DNA of 64,000 nucleotides from Candidatus Marinamargulisbacteria bacterium SCGC AAA071-K20 (GTDB taxonomy: Bacteria > Margulisbacteria > Marinamargulisbacteria > GCA-2716485 > AAA071-K20), in contig QFBU01000002.1 of NCBI GenBank assembly GCA_003265975.1, forward strand, positions 1-64,000. The letters are read 5' to 3'. The notes below the pieces were generated by a model that did no database searches, was not told the DNA's origin, and was given only the letters and a program-made list of their open reading frames with translations. The stretch's first letter is position 1, and the number at the start of each line of letters is the position of its first letter. The translations under genes were made by a program, and so were the position numbers. Below, one piece after another: positions 54,444 to 63,390 of this stretch.

Positions 54444-54459
54444 GTTTTCACGTGAAAAC
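54444..54459. repeat. Perfect 16-bp palindrome between the DUF924 gene and gloA
   Basis: GTTTTCACGTGAAAAC reads the same on both strands. It lies 12 bases before the gloA ATG, around its ribosome site, and could be an operator or an mRNA hairpin. Confidence 0.4.
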
Positions 54460-54471
54460 ATTGGAGTATTT

Positions 54472-54912
54472 ATGAAATATTTACATACTATGGTTAGGGT
54501 TAAAGACTTGGAGGAATCGCTCCATTTTTATTCGACTATTTTAGGATTGAAAGAAGTAAGACGAAAAGAAAGTGAAAAGGGGCGGTTTACCTTAGTATTT
54601 TTGGTCGCGCCTGATGATTTTGAGCGAGCTCAAAGTGAGGCAGCTCCTGTTTTGGAATTAACTTATAACTGGGATTCTGAAGACTATGAGGGTGGACGAA
54701 ATTTTGGGCATTTGGCTTTTCAGGTTGATGATATCTATGATTTTTGCGAACAGTTACAATCTAAAGAAGTGACGATTAATCGACCTCCTAGAGATGGGTA
54801 TATGGCGTTTATAAAATCTCCTGATGGAATTTCTATTGAGCTTTTACAGGCGGGGGACAGGAAAAGTCCTGCGGAGCCTTGGGTTTCTATGAAAAACACT
54901 GGGGACTGGTGA
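54472..54912 (+). CDS. gloA: Lactoylglutathione lyase (glyoxalase I) family protein
   Basis: A 146-residue vicinal-oxygen-chelate enzyme. The metal ligands fit glyoxalase I: His in YLHTMVRV, Glu in VLELTYNWD, His in FGHLAFQVDD and Glu in ISIELLQ. The DLEESLHFYSTILGLKEVRR opening is typical. It would detoxify methylglyoxal. The MBL hydrolase at 57679-58395 could act as its downstream partner, but it is 3 kb away. TTGGAG precedes the ATG. Confidence 0.9.
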   Translation: MKYLHTMVRVKDLEESLHFYSTILGLKEVRRKESEKGRFTLVFLVAPDDFERAQSEAAPVLELTYNWDSEDYEGGRNFGHLAFQVDDIYDFCEQLQSKEVTINRPPRDGYMAFIKSPDGISIELLQAGDRKSPAEPWVSMKNTGDW

Positions 54913-54926
54913 TTTTTTGAGGGTTC

Positions 54927-54947
54927 TCGTTATGAGAAGCATAACGA
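54927..54947. terminator. 8-bp inverted repeat after gloA
   Basis: TCGTTATG and CATAACGA pair across a five-base loop (AGAAG), 15 bases past the gloA stop. No U-run follows. It may contribute to termination or mRNA end protection. Confidence 0.35.
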
Positions 54948-54998
54948 CGAAAAAGGTCTTATAGAGATAAGTGAGTTTATAAGTATGTTATGTTGTTA

Positions 54999-55017
54999 TA
55001 ATCCCCGTCGGGGATTA
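54999..55017. terminator. GC-rich hairpin between convergent gloA and yeiH
   Basis: TAATCCCC (54999-55006) pairs with GGGGATTA (55010-55017) across three bases, immediately before the yeiH stop at 55024. It is the only GC-rich stem in an AT-rich spacer between convergent genes, which fits a bidirectional terminator, although U-runs are poor. Confidence 0.5.
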
Positions 55018-55023
55018 ATCTCT

Positions 55024-56013
55024 CTAAATTAAAATAATCCCTAAAATAGTTAAGGCAGATATTAACCATAATGAAATTGCGAATAGAAACGCTTTTGTGT
55101 CTAGGTTCTTTATCATGTCTTTTGAAATCATCGATCCAATTAAAAACAAAATAAATACTAGACCTTGTTTAGAGTAGCCTCCAATTATTTCGCCAAGCGG
55201 CTTTAATTGAGGAAAATACCAAGTGATGGCAATCATAGCTACAAACCCAATAATGAACCAAGGACAGCTTAGTTTAGATGTGGCAGCGCCGTCTGTATCT
55301 TTACGGTTAACCATACTAATAACTAGAGTAACGGGAATGATAAATAGGGCTCTTGTTAGTTTGATTGTGGTTCCAATTTCTAATGCCTCTTGGCTAAATT
55401 GCATGGTAGCTCCTACCACCGAACTAGTGTCGTGTATGGCAAGTGCTGCCCATAAGCCAAATTGGTAACTTGATAGTTCTATTAACTGACCAATTAGTGG
55501 AAAAATACATAGGGCAATAGCGTTTAAAATAAATACTGTAGTTAAGGCATAGGTGATGTCTTTTTTTTTTGGATTAAGCGTTGGAATTACAGCGGCAATA
55601 GCGCTTCCCCCGCATATGGCTGTACCTACAGAAATTAGTAGGAATAGTTTTTTATCGACTCCAAATGCACGTCCTAAAATTGATCCCACTGTGAGAATGA
55701 ATGCGATTGATCCAGTGATTATTCCAATTTGAGTGATAGAAAGCCCGCTTATTATAGACAAATTAATATTGGCACCTAGGCCTATAATTGAAAGTCCGAG
55801 TAGGATAGGGATCCACTTATTTGTTATTTTTGGTAGTGGGTTTGTTAATGTTAGTCCAAAGACTGCACCAACTACTAGGGCTATTATTGCCGATGGACTA
55901 ATTATCAAGATGGCCAAAGAGATGAACACAAATGCTAGTTTTTTTGGCTCCAATAATGTAGGTATTAAAAGTGTTTTTTTACTTCTCATAGTTGTATTAT
56001 TCCCATATTTCAT
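55024..56013 (-). CDS. yeiH: YeiH/UPF0324 family membrane transporter
   Basis: A protein of 329 residues with about ten hydrophobic helices. The family motifs are GLSIIGLGANINLS, GTAICGGSAIAAVIP and ALAIHDTSSVVGA. YeiH proteins are proposed sulfite or sulfate exporters. It is divergent from a YeiE-like LysR regulator, the same arrangement as in enterobacteria. ATGs at 56013 and 55989 are both possible; neither has a strong ribosome site. Confidence 0.9.
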   Translation of the reverse strand: MKYGNNTTMRSKKTLLIPTLLEPKKLAFVFISLAILIISPSAIIALVVGAVFGLTLTNPLPKITNKWIPILLGLSIIGLGANINLSIISGLSITQIGIITGSIAFILTVGSILGRAFGVDKKLFLLISVGTAICGGSAIAAVIPTLNPKKKDITYALTTVFILNAIALCIFPLIGQLIELSSYQFGLWAALAIHDTSSVVGATMQFSQEALEIGTTIKLTRALFIIPVTLVISMVNRKDTDGAATSKLSCPWFIIGFVAMIAITWYFPQLKPLGEIIGGYSKQGLVFILFLIGSMISKDMIKNLDTKAFLFAISLWLISALTILGIILI

Positions 56014-56097
56014 AAAATTTAATAATAGTAAAAATTAATATAGTATAAATATATTTTATATTATGATAGACTTCTCCCATAATTGAAAGGAATTTCT

Positions 56098-57018
56098 ATG
56101 AATGGTTTAAATGCTTCGTTGTTGTCTACATTTGTATGTGTTGTTGAGCAAAAGAAAGTTTTAACAGCCTCAAAGGTTCTGAATTTAACGCAACCAGCAG
56201 TTACTACTCAAATTAGACAATTGGAGTCTCACTTAGGGGTCGTGTTGTTTACAAGATCAGTGAAAGGGATGGTTGTAACTTCTGCTGGAGAAACCTTATA
56301 TAGTTATGCTAAAGACATACTATTATTGGTAGACGAAGCTGTCACTGAGGTGTCGAAGGGGTCTAAACTAAAAGGAACGCTTTCAATTATCGCTAGTTCT
56401 ACTATTGGTTCTTATGTTTTACCGTCTATTTTGCATCAATTCTCGCTAGAGTATCCAGACCTAAAAATCACCCTTGAGTTAGGAAATACCCAAGATGTTA
56501 TTGGGAGTATTTTAAAGGGCAAGCACTTTATGGGATTTATTGAAGGGGTCTCTAATCATCCACCGTTAACATTTAAGCCGTTTTTAGAAGACGAGCTTAT
56601 TATGGTGTCATCTCCATTATTTCGTAAGAAAGTTAAGACTATTAAAGATTTGGAAAAGCTACCTATTATTTCTCGTGAATATGGGTCAGGGACAAGAGCC
56701 ATTATTGAGCAACGCCTTAAAGATTTGGGACTGAGTATTAAAAAAATGAAGTCGCAATTTGAGTTTGGTGGGACTGAGGCTATTAAGTCTGCGGTGATGG
56801 ACAACTTAGGGGTGTCTATTTTGTCTAAATTTGCGGTGAGGTCTGAACTTCAGTCTGGTCGATTGGTAGCTCTCCCTTTTAAAGGATTGATATTGAGCCG
56901 TGACTTTCAATGGGTGATGAACTCAAAAGACTTAACAGGTATCAATAAGTTGTTTTTTGAATTTACCACGAAATTTGTTAAGACCGAAGACAGGTATGTC
57001 TCTTTTTATTCAATTTAA
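56098..57018 (+). CDS. yeiE: LysR-type regulator, YeiE/CysB-like
   Basis: A 306-residue LysR protein. The helix-turn-helix is KVLTASKVLNLTQPAVTTQIRQLESHLGVVLFTR. The effector domain (about 85-295) follows the CysB/CysL/YeiE pattern, with IIASSTIGSYVLPSIL, FGGTEAIKSAVMDNLGVSIL and the short VALPFKG end. The ATG at 56098 is used because AAAGGA precedes it; a TTG five codons earlier covers that site. It probably controls the divergent yeiH through the 84-base AT-rich spacer, in response to a sulfur compound. Confidence 0.88.
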   Translation: MNGLNASLLSTFVCVVEQKKVLTASKVLNLTQPAVTTQIRQLESHLGVVLFTRSVKGMVVTSAGETLYSYAKDILLLVDEAVTEVSKGSKLKGTLSIIASSTIGSYVLPSILHQFSLEYPDLKITLELGNTQDVIGSILKGKHFMGFIEGVSNHPPLTFKPFLEDELIMVSSPLFRKKVKTIKDLEKLPIISREYGSGTRAIIEQRLKDLGLSIKKMKSQFEFGGTEAIKSAVMDNLGVSILSKFAVRSELQSGRLVALPFKGLILSRDFQWVMNSKDLTGINKLFFEFTTKFVKTEDRYVSFYSI

Positions 57019-57027
57019 CTGGTCTTT

Positions 57028-57177
57028 TTAAGCCGATTCTAAACCAGTAGAAATAGCGCCAATTGCGCCTAGTGCCAATGATTCCTTGGCGGTACTTTTT
57101 TGAAATGTAGTAGTAATTTTGTCACAATAATTACTCCTTTGACTTTGTTGAAGGTTGGCTGCAGTAGGTGAGTGCAT
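57028..57177 (-). CDS. 49-residue small ORF, unknown
   Basis: A short reading frame on the minus strand with a near-ideal AAGGAGAAACCCT site before its ATG at 57177. The product begins MHSPTAANLQQSQRS and ends in a small-residue stretch LALGAIGAISTGLESA, which could be a short membrane or packing helix. It has one cysteine and no recognised motif. The ribosome site and its lone position in an otherwise empty spacer support it; the short length argues for caution. Confidence 0.5.
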   Translation of the reverse strand: MHSPTAANLQQSQRSNYCDKITTTFQKSTAKESLALGAIGAISTGLESA

Positions 57178-57293
57178 AGGGTTTCTCCTTATTTACAGTT
57201 AATCTTACTAGTTATCGTTATATAGGTGTATAAATTTCATTACTTATTAAGTTTTCGATTAATTGCGTTAAACGGGGATTTAAAATGCTTTCT

Positions 57294-57370
57294 TGGTGTG
57301 CCCAGAGAGATTCGAACTCCCGACCTCGACATTCGTAGTGTCGCATTCTATCCAGCTGAACTATGGGCAC
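57294..57370 (-). tRNA. tRNA-Arg (anticodon ACG), CCA encoded
   Basis: On the minus strand the 5' arm GTGCCCA pairs with TGGGCAC, followed by discriminator A and an encoded CCA. The anticodon stem CGACA/TGTCG encloses the loop CTACGAA, giving ACG, read as ICG after deamination for CGU, CGC and CGA. The T arm carries TTCGAAT. It lies in a gene-poor stretch of about 650 bases. Confidence 0.95.
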
Positions 57371-57678
57371 CCAGACCAAGAATAGTACCAAATTAAGTGC
57401 GTTTGTTAAATCTCAAAGACTTTTTAGCTCAACGATAGTGTGCATTTTATGCTTAAAAAAAGTTCAAATGGAACCCGTTCCTTTTGGAGGTAGTTCAATT
57501 ACTGGTGAACATAACATAAATTAAAGTAAAGTATTCGGTTTTTTCAACTTACTTCAAGACACAAGTGCAGATTTGATAAATTCCGAAACAGGTGAGAATT
57601 TATAATTCTCGTGAATTGAGTGTTTAAACATGAGGGGGCTCTAGAATTTATACCTCAAATTCTCTTGTTTGGATTTAT
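57371..57678. other. Gene-free spacer between tRNA-Arg and the MBL gene
   Basis: About 300 AT-rich bases with no supported gene. A reading frame of 18 codons starts at 57468 but has no ribosome site. A short repeat, GAGAATTTATAATTCTC, at 57593-57609 is a small palindrome (GAGAATT, three bases, AATTCTC) and may be part of a hairpin. Confidence 0.5.
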
Positions 57679-58395
57679 TTAGTTGAGTAAGGGTCTAATA
57701 AACGGGTTGTTTGTTTTTTCATGACCAATCGTAGTGTTTTTTCCATGACCAGGCAAAATCAGCGTATCTTCAGGAAGCGTATATAGTTTTTCCTGAACAC
57801 TTTTCACCAAATCTTGAGGGTTACTTAGTGGTAGGTCGGTTCGTCCCACAGACTCTCTAAAAAGAGCATCTCCAGAAAGACAAATATTAGAAGGCGCCTC
57901 CTGAGAAAAATCACCTAATAAGGTTGCATTTAGATTTTCAAAGTACATCGCGATATGACCTGGTGCGTGACCTGGTGTAAACAATAGTTTGGCGGAAATG
58001 GATCCAATATTAAATGTGTCCATATCGTCTAAATTAACATCAGCATTAGGAATATTAAAATAGGAGCCCTCATCAAAGCCACTTTGTTTGGCATAATTTT
58101 CAATATTTTTACCTACGATCCATTCTTTAGAATGGTAATAAAGAGTGGGCGTTGGTTTCCCTTTTTTCTCTAGAAGTTCAAGTAAGGGCTTAACTGCCCC
58201 GCCATGGTCAATATGACAGTGAGTTAGAAAAATACTCTCAACGGTATAATTATCTAAATCGACAGACTCTAAAATTAACTCTAGATCGGCTCCGGGGTCC
58301 ACAAAGCAAATTATTTTTTCATCAACATTAATTAGTACTCTAGCGTTTTGTCCAAAGTGACTGACTGTTTTGGTGATAATTTGTAAATTATTCAA
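57679..58395 (-). CDS. Metallo-beta-lactamase fold hydrolase, glyoxalase II-like
   Basis: This 238-residue protein has the zinc motif THCHIDHGG and further ligands in TPGHAPGH, LSGDALF and LPGHGKNT. The DPGADLELI and RTDLP phrases resemble the glyoxalase II-like group of the YcbL type; the C-terminal glutathione-binding domain of GloB is absent. It could hydrolyse a thioester such as lactoylglutathione. It starts with TTG at 58395, overlapping the rfaE2 stop (TTGA). Confidence 0.88.
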   Translation of the reverse strand: MNNLQIITKTVSHFGQNARVLINVDEKIICFVDPGADLELILESVDLDNYTVESIFLTHCHIDHGGAVKPLLELLEKKGKPTPTLYYHSKEWIVGKNIENYAKQSGFDEGSYFNIPNADVNLDDMDTFNIGSISAKLLFTPGHAPGHIAMYFENLNATLLGDFSQEAPSNICLSGDALFRESVGRTDLPLSNPQDLVKSVQEKLYTLPEDTLILPGHGKNTTIGHEKTNNPFIRPLLN

Positions 58396-58871
58396 GAGCC
58401 ATAGACCTCAAGTATTTTATCAATGATGGTGCTAGTTGAGAGGCCATCGACAAAAGGAAGAATCTTAACTTCTCCACCATAACCAATTACTACGGGGTAT
58501 TCGGGAAGTGTGTCAAAGCTATAGTCTCCACCTTTAACGAAAATATTTGGCTTGAGAGTGTTAATTGTTGAAATGGGTGTGTCTTCATCAAATAGAACAA
58601 TTAGGTCAATGCTTTCTAGTGCAGAAAGAGTTTTAGCACGATATTTCTCAGCAACTATGGGTCGTTTGGGGCCTTTAATCGATTGTACAGATTTATCTGA
58701 ATTGAGTCCCAACACTAAAAAATCGCCACAGCTTTTTGCATCTTGTAGGTAACTAGTGTGTCCTGCATGTAGGATGTCAAAGCATCCGTTTGTAAATACA
58801 ATTTTTTTACCAAGCTCCTGCTGGTCTTTAATAATTGATTTAGCTTTTTCTAGAGTTTTAAGTTTAGGCAT
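58392..58871 (-). CDS. rfaE2: D-glycero-beta-D-manno-heptose 1-phosphate adenylyltransferase
   Basis: A 159-residue nucleotidyltransferase with FTNGCFDILHAGHTSYLQDA (the HxGH motif), LGLNSDKSVQSIKGPKRP, and VKGGDY. It is the C-terminal half of HldE as a separate protein. It adds AMP to heptose 1-phosphate, the last-but-one step to ADP-heptose for lipopolysaccharide core. It overlaps the rfaE1 stop by one base. Confidence 0.95.
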   Translation of the reverse strand: MPKLKTLEKAKSIIKDQQELGKKIVFTNGCFDILHAGHTSYLQDAKSCGDFLVLGLNSDKSVQSIKGPKRPIVAEKYRAKTLSALESIDLIVLFDEDTPISTINTLKPNIFVKGGDYSFDTLPEYPVVIGYGGEVKILPFVDGLSTSTIIDKILEVYGS

Positions 58872-59851
58872 TATTTACTATCGCGTTTAATCACTTTTTT
58901 AATTTCTTCTAAAGTTGTCGTGGATGTACCTAATTTTCCTACAACAACACTTGCTGCGTAATTGGCAATTCTTGCTGCGTCTTCAAAAGTACATTTTGCG
59001 GCTAGTGCTTGGGCTAGCGTTGCAATAACGGTGTCACCGGCTCCAGTAATATCAAATACTTCCTTAGCCATTGTTGGTATATCTATTTTCTCTTTTTCAG
59101 TGATCAAAGACATTCCTTTTTCAGAACGAGTCACAAGTAACGCTTTTAATTGAAGTTTTTTAATCAGACGTTTTCCTTCAATTTCGATGTCTTTTTCTTT
59201 CGTAACTTTCTTTTTGATAACAGTAGTAAATTCAGAAAAATTTGGAGTAAGTATAGTGGCGCCTTTATATTTTAAATAGTCATCGCCTTTAGGGTCTACT
59301 ATTACGGTTTTTTTATGTTTTTTGGCAAGTTCAATAACACGTTTTAAAAAGGACCTGGTCATGGTGCCTTTTTGATAGTCAGATAGAAGTACCGACCCAA
59401 TTCCCTTGATTTCCTCTTCAATTTTTGAAAAAAGTTTGTTTCGAGTTGCTAGTCTAACGTCGCTACTGTTTTCTCGGTCTACTCGAGCAACATGTTGTTG
59501 GTTGGCTATAATACGTGATTTTAAAATAGTAGGCTTTTCGAAATCTTGAACAATTCCTGAAATTTGAATTCCGGTTTGATTTAATATGCTGATGAGTTTT
59601 TCGCCGGAGCTGTCTTGGCCAACGGTACCAATTAGAATTGGCCTTCCTTGAAGGTGGTCGATATTAAAAGCGACGTTGCTGGCGCCACCAGGAACAAGTG
59701 TTGTTTTTGTTACTTTACATACAGGAACCGGGGCTTCGGGAGAGATTCTCTTAACTTCACACCAATGATACTCGTCGAGCATGATGTCGCCGATAACCAG
59801 TATGGACTGTTTTTTGAGTGTATCACATTTATCTAGGAGTTTTTTTGACAT
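58871..59851 (-). CDS. rfaE1: D-glycero-beta-D-manno-heptose-7-phosphate kinase
   Basis: A ribokinase-family enzyme of 326 residues, the N-terminal half of HldE. LVIGDIMLDEYHWCEVKRISPEAPVPV, PGGASNVAFN and the catalytic FDITGAGDTVIATLA are all present. It phosphorylates heptose 7-phosphate to the 1,7-bisphosphate. Together with rfaE2 it shows that this cell makes a heptose-containing envelope glycan. The mRNA is probably leaderless (see 59858-59863). Confidence 0.95.
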   Translation of the reverse strand: MSKKLLDKCDTLKKQSILVIGDIMLDEYHWCEVKRISPEAPVPVCKVTKTTLVPGGASNVAFNIDHLQGRPILIGTVGQDSSGEKLISILNQTGIQISGIVQDFEKPTILKSRIIANQQHVARVDRENSSDVRLATRNKLFSKIEEEIKGIGSVLLSDYQKGTMTRSFLKRVIELAKKHKKTVIVDPKGDDYLKYKGATILTPNFSEFTTVIKKKVTKEKDIEIEGKRLIKKLQLKALLVTRSEKGMSLITEKEKIDIPTMAKEVFDITGAGDTVIATLAQALAAKCTFEDAARIANYAASVVVGKLGTSTTTLEEIKKVIKRDSK

Positions 59852-59857
59852 ATTTTA

Positions 59858-59863
59858 ATTATA
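59858..59863 (-). promoter_or_regulatory. Extended minus-10 box placing transcription start at the ATG of rfaE1
   Basis: On the minus strand TTTGATATAAT ends six bases before the ATG at 59851, and those six bases (TAAAAT) contain no ribosome site. The first transcribed base is expected to be the A of the start codon. Confidence 0.5.
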
Positions 59864-59918
59864 TCAAATTAGTAAATGGCGTACTAGGTAATAAGCTAAA
59901 TCGTCAATAAATAAGGTG

Positions 59919-60174
59919 CTAAGCGGCTCCAGAACCGGTTCTTAGACTGAAGTGATTGAATGCTTTTCGAACGTTTTGGAAACCCTTGTATTCTGGGGCA
60001 TGTCCTGTTGTGGTAGGGTCAAACATTCCCTGACCTACATAACCAGTTTCTTGTTTGAAAAATAGTATGTTGTATATCAGAGCCGTCAAAAGTTATTACT
60101 CTAACTAGTCCATCTTCGTTTTTTTCTGTATTAAATAAAGGGTCAAGGGTGATTGCAAAGGCGTCTATAATTTT
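59919..60174 (-). pseudogene. Frameshifted remnant of an unknown gene
   Basis: The 370-base gap between rfaE1 and lepA holds protein-like sequence in two minus-strand frames. The first, from 60174, reads KIIDAFAITLDPLFNTEKNE and then GLVRVITFDGSDIQ. A one-base shift then continues as ILFFKQETGYVGQGMFDPTT, GHAPEYKGFQNVRKAFNHF and SLRTGSGAA, ending at TAG 59919-59921. Neither frame has a start codon with a ribosome site. It looks like the last 85 or so residues of a decayed gene. I do not recognise the family. Confidence 0.5.
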
Positions 60175-60223
60175 CTAAGAACATAGCCTTAGACCTATAG
60201 AGTCTGATAGAATATCCAGTCCA

Positions 60224-62014
60224 ATGGCTAAAATGAGAAATTTTTGTATAATCGCCCACATTGACCACGGTAAATCTACCTTGTCAGATAGACTGATCCA
60301 AGAAACAAACACAGTCGCCGACAGAGACATGAAAGACCAGCTTCTAGACACCATGGACATTGAACGAGAGCGTGGTATTACCATTAAAATGCAAGCAGTT
60401 CGAATGGACTACAAGGCCAAAGACGGCGAAACATACATCTTAAATTTGATAGATACCCCTGGCCATGTTGACTTTAGCTACGAAGTATCTCGCTCACTTA
60501 ACGCATGTGAAGGAGCACTCCTACTAGTAGACGCTGCTCAGGGCATTGAAGCTCAAACACTAGCCAATTTTTATCTGGCGCTTGAACACGATCTGGAAAT
60601 TATCCCAGTAATCAATAAAATTGACTTGCCTAACGCTGATGTTAAAAAGGTATCTGAAGAAATTGAACAGGTATTAGGAATCCCAGCAAATGAATGTATT
60701 TTGTCTAGTGCTAAGAATGGAATTGGAATGGAAGATATTCTTGAAGCAGTAATTAAAAAAGTGCCTGCACCAAAATTGTCAGATAATGATGTACTAAAAG
60801 CACTTATCTACGACGCTCATTATGACTCATACCGAGGTGTAATAAGTTATGTTCGTGTAAAAAGTGGATCCATAAAAAAAGGGCAACGCATTAAAATGAT
60901 GTCCTTTGACAAGTCTATTGAAGTTTTAGAATGTGGTGTTTTTCGTCCTAAAATGACGCCACAACCTGAACTTAAAGATGGTTCTGTTGGATACGTAATA
61001 TCTAGTATTAAAAATGTATCCGAAGCTAGGGTAGGAGACACTATTACAGACGCAGTTCGTCCTGCTACTGAACCGTTACCTGGGTACAAAGAAGCCAAGC
61101 CTATGGTTTATTGTGGCTTTTACCCAATAGACACAGACCTACACATTGAACTAAAAGATGCACTAGAAAAATTAAAGCTCAATGATGCCTCCTTACAATA
61201 TGTTCCAGAATCATCTGCAGCATTGGGAAATGGTTTCAGATGTGGATTTTTAGGCTTACTTCATATGGAAATTATCCAAGAACGTATAGAACGAGAATTT
61301 AATATAGATATCGTTGTAACTAGCCCAAACGTAACTTATAAAGTAACAAAAACAAACGGTGAAGAATTAGAAATCGACAGTCCTAGCCAGTTTCCAGATG
61401 CATCAGAAATTGAAATTTCTTACGAGCCTTATGTTGGTCTTTCGGTAATTATGCCAAATGACTATATTGGTGTTGTAATGAAATTAGGCCAAGAGCATAG
61501 AGCCGAATACAAAAAGACAGAATATATTGATGCCGACAGACAAATGATAACCTTTTCTGTGCCTCTTAATGAACTAATGCTTCAATTCTTTGATAAATTA
61601 AAATCGGGTACTAAAGGGTATGCCAGTATGGATTATTGGTTTGAAGACTATCGCGCATCAAAACTAGTTAAAGTAAATATGATGATTAATTTAGAGCCTA
61701 TTGATGCGTTATCGTTTATAGCGCATGTCGACAAGGCACCTATGTTTGGTCGGCAAATTGCTAAAAAATTAAAAGAAGTTATTCCTCGTCAAATGTTTGA
61801 AGTGGCTATTCAGGGGGCTATAGGCGGGAAAATTATTTGTAGAGAATCGATAGGGGCGCTTAGAAAAAACGTAACGGCAAAGTGTTATGGTGGCGATATT
61901 TCACGTAAAAGAAAACTTCTTGAAAAACAAAAAGAAGGTAAAAAGAAAATGAAACAATTGGGTTCTGTAAGTGTTCCCAAAGACGCCTTTTTGTCAATTT
62001 TAAAACTGGATTAA
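60224..62014 (+). CDS. lepA: Elongation factor 4 (LepA)
   Basis: A 596-residue translational GTPase, full length. G1 is [11 protein letters not shown], switch 2 is [12 protein letters not shown] and G4 is NKID. The LepA C-terminal domain is complete, with [12 protein letters not shown] at the end. LepA acts on ribosomes during initiation or assembly and under ionic stress. It starts at ATG 60224; a second ATG three codons later is possible. Confidence 0.96.
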   Translation: MAKMRNFCIIAHIDHGKSTLSDRLIQETNTVADRDMKDQLLDTMDIERERGITIKMQAVRMDYKAKDGETYILNLIDTPGHVDFSYEVSRSLNACEGALLLVDAAQGIEAQTLANFYLALEHDLEIIPVINKIDLPNADVKKVSEEIEQVLGIPANECILSSAKNGIGMEDILEAVIKKVPAPKLSDNDVLKALIYDAHYDSYRGVISYVRVKSGSIKKGQRIKMMSFDKSIEVLECGVFRPKMTPQPELKDGSVGYVISSIKNVSEARVGDTITDAVRPATEPLPGYKEAKPMVYCGFYPIDTDLHIELKDALEKLKLNDASLQYVPESSAALGNGFRCGFLGLLHMEIIQERIEREFNIDIVVTSPNVTYKVTKTNGEELEIDSPSQFPDASEIEISYEPYVGLSVIMPNDYIGVVMKLGQEHRAEYKKTEYIDADRQMITFSVPLNELMLQFFDKLKSGTKGYASMDYWFEDYRASKLVKVNMMINLEPIDALSFIAHVDKAPMFGRQIAKKLKEVIPRQMFEVAIQGAIGGKIICRESIGALRKNVTAKCYGGDISRKRKLLEKQKEGKKKMKQLGSVSVPKDAFLSILKLD

Positions 62015-62016
62015 TT

Positions 62017-63390
62017 GTGACTTCTGTTCAGCAGAAATATAAGTGTGATTTTAATTACCTCTCACTTTTGGAAAGTTTTTGTGATGACCCGTATCTAGTT
62101 TGTTTAGATAGTTCCAGTGATGATTCCAAATATAGTCAGTTTTCATATATCGCCTTTGACCCATTTATGAAGATAGTGGTTGAAAACAAAACAACTAATA
62201 TCATAAAAAAAAATCAATCCCCAGAGTCTTCACTAGAAAATCCATTTGACTTAATTAACACCTATTTAAAAAAATATAATGACTCCTCTTTAATCCCTTT
62301 TACCGCAGGAGCCATTGGCTATTTTTCTTATGAAGCAGCGCAGTATTTAAACGACTTTACAGTCAAAAACAGGTCATTGGATTGCCCGGAAATTAACCTC
62401 GGATTTTACGACAAAGTATTTGTGTTTGATCATAAAAAAAATGAGTTATTTTTGTATGTCACCCAATTTTCTGAGCACTCATCCAACTTTGATATTAATG
62501 ATTTTTTGTCAGATCTATCAATATCAAGTGCTAAGACTCAGCCTTATAAAATTGAGGCCATAGAGTCAGAAACATCAAAAGAGTCATACTCCAAAAAAGT
62601 TAAAAGTATTAAGCAATACATTGAAAATGGCGATATATATCAAGCCAATTTAACCTGTAAATATTCAGGGGCTTTTTCTGGATCAATCCTTGGCTTGTAC
62701 AAGATCTTAAGAAAGGTGTCCCCAGCGCCGTATTCTGCCTTTTTAAACACTGGTTTTGGATCCATACTATCAAGCTCGCCAGAACTACTTTTAAGCTTAG
62801 AAGGCTCAACCCTAACTACGCGACCTATTAAAGGAACAATTTCTCGCGGGAGTACATTCAATGAAGATGAAAAGAATAAACAAACTCTAAAGTCATCACT
62901 AAAAGACAGGGCTGAACTATTAATGATAATAGACTTAGAACGAAATGATTTATCGAAGGTGTGTTGTACTGGTTCCGTTAAAGTTTCCGAACTAATGAGT
63001 TTAGAGTCATACAAATATTTACATCATTTAGTATCCACTATTTCTGGTCGTTTAAAGTCAGAGTTATCGCAGATTGATGCTTTTAAAGCCGTATTTCCGG
63101 GGGGATCAATAACAGGTGCCCCAAAAATTAGAGCGACTGAAATCATTCAAGATCTGGAAGAAACTAGTCGAAATAGTTATACTGGTTCAATAGGTTTTTT
63201 TAGTTTTGATGGTTCATTGAAATGTAACATTGCAATTAGGACCATGTATAAACATAATGAATCGATAAACTTTCATGTAGGTGGTGGCATTGTAGCCGAC
63301 TCAAATGTCGACTCAGAATGGCAAGAGACGATAACGAAAGCAGAGGGTATGTTAATTGCCCTTAAGCAAGCAGAAAGGACAAACCAATGA
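62017..63390 (+). CDS. pabB: Aminodeoxychorismate synthase component I
   Basis: A 457-residue chorismate-utilising enzyme. The catalytic lysine motif PIKGT, which marks PabB rather than TrpE, is in TRPIKGTISRG. The chorismate site is complete: FPGGSITGAPKIRA, ELLMIIDLERNDL and VGGGIVADS. It makes 4-amino-4-deoxychorismate for folate. It starts with GTG at 62017, two bases after lepA, and overlaps pabC. The glutaminase partner PabA is not in the window. Confidence 0.93.
   Translation: MTSVQQKYKCDFNYLSLLESFCDDPYLVCLDSSSDDSKYSQFSYIAFDPFMKIVVENKTTNIIKKNQSPESSLENPFDLINTYLKKYNDSSLIPFTAGAIGYFSYEAAQYLNDFTVKNRSLDCPEINLGFYDKVFVFDHKKNELFLYVTQFSEHSSNFDINDFLSDLSISSAKTQPYKIEAIESETSKESYSKKVKSIKQYIENGDIYQANLTCKYSGAFSGSILGLYKILRKVSPAPYSAFLNTGFGSILSSSPELLLSLEGSTLTTRPIKGTISRGSTFNEDEKNKQTLKSSLKDRAELLMIIDLERNDLSKVCCTGSVKVSELMSLESYKYLHHLVSTISGRLKSELSQIDAFKAVFPGGSITGAPKIRATEIIQDLEETSRNSYTGSIGFFSFDGSLKCNIAIRTMYKHNESINFHVGGGIVADSNVDSEWQETITKAEGMLIALKQAERTNQ

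Noticed and set aside
57468..57524. 18-codon plus-strand frame starting MEPVPFGGSS in the tRNA-MBL spacer.
   Set aside because: No Shine-Dalgarno site, no promoter seen, and too short to separate from chance.
57679..58395. Naming the MBL hydrolase gloB.
   Set aside because: The zinc motifs fit glyoxalase II-like enzymes but the C-terminal glutathione-binding domain is missing, so only the fold is claimed.
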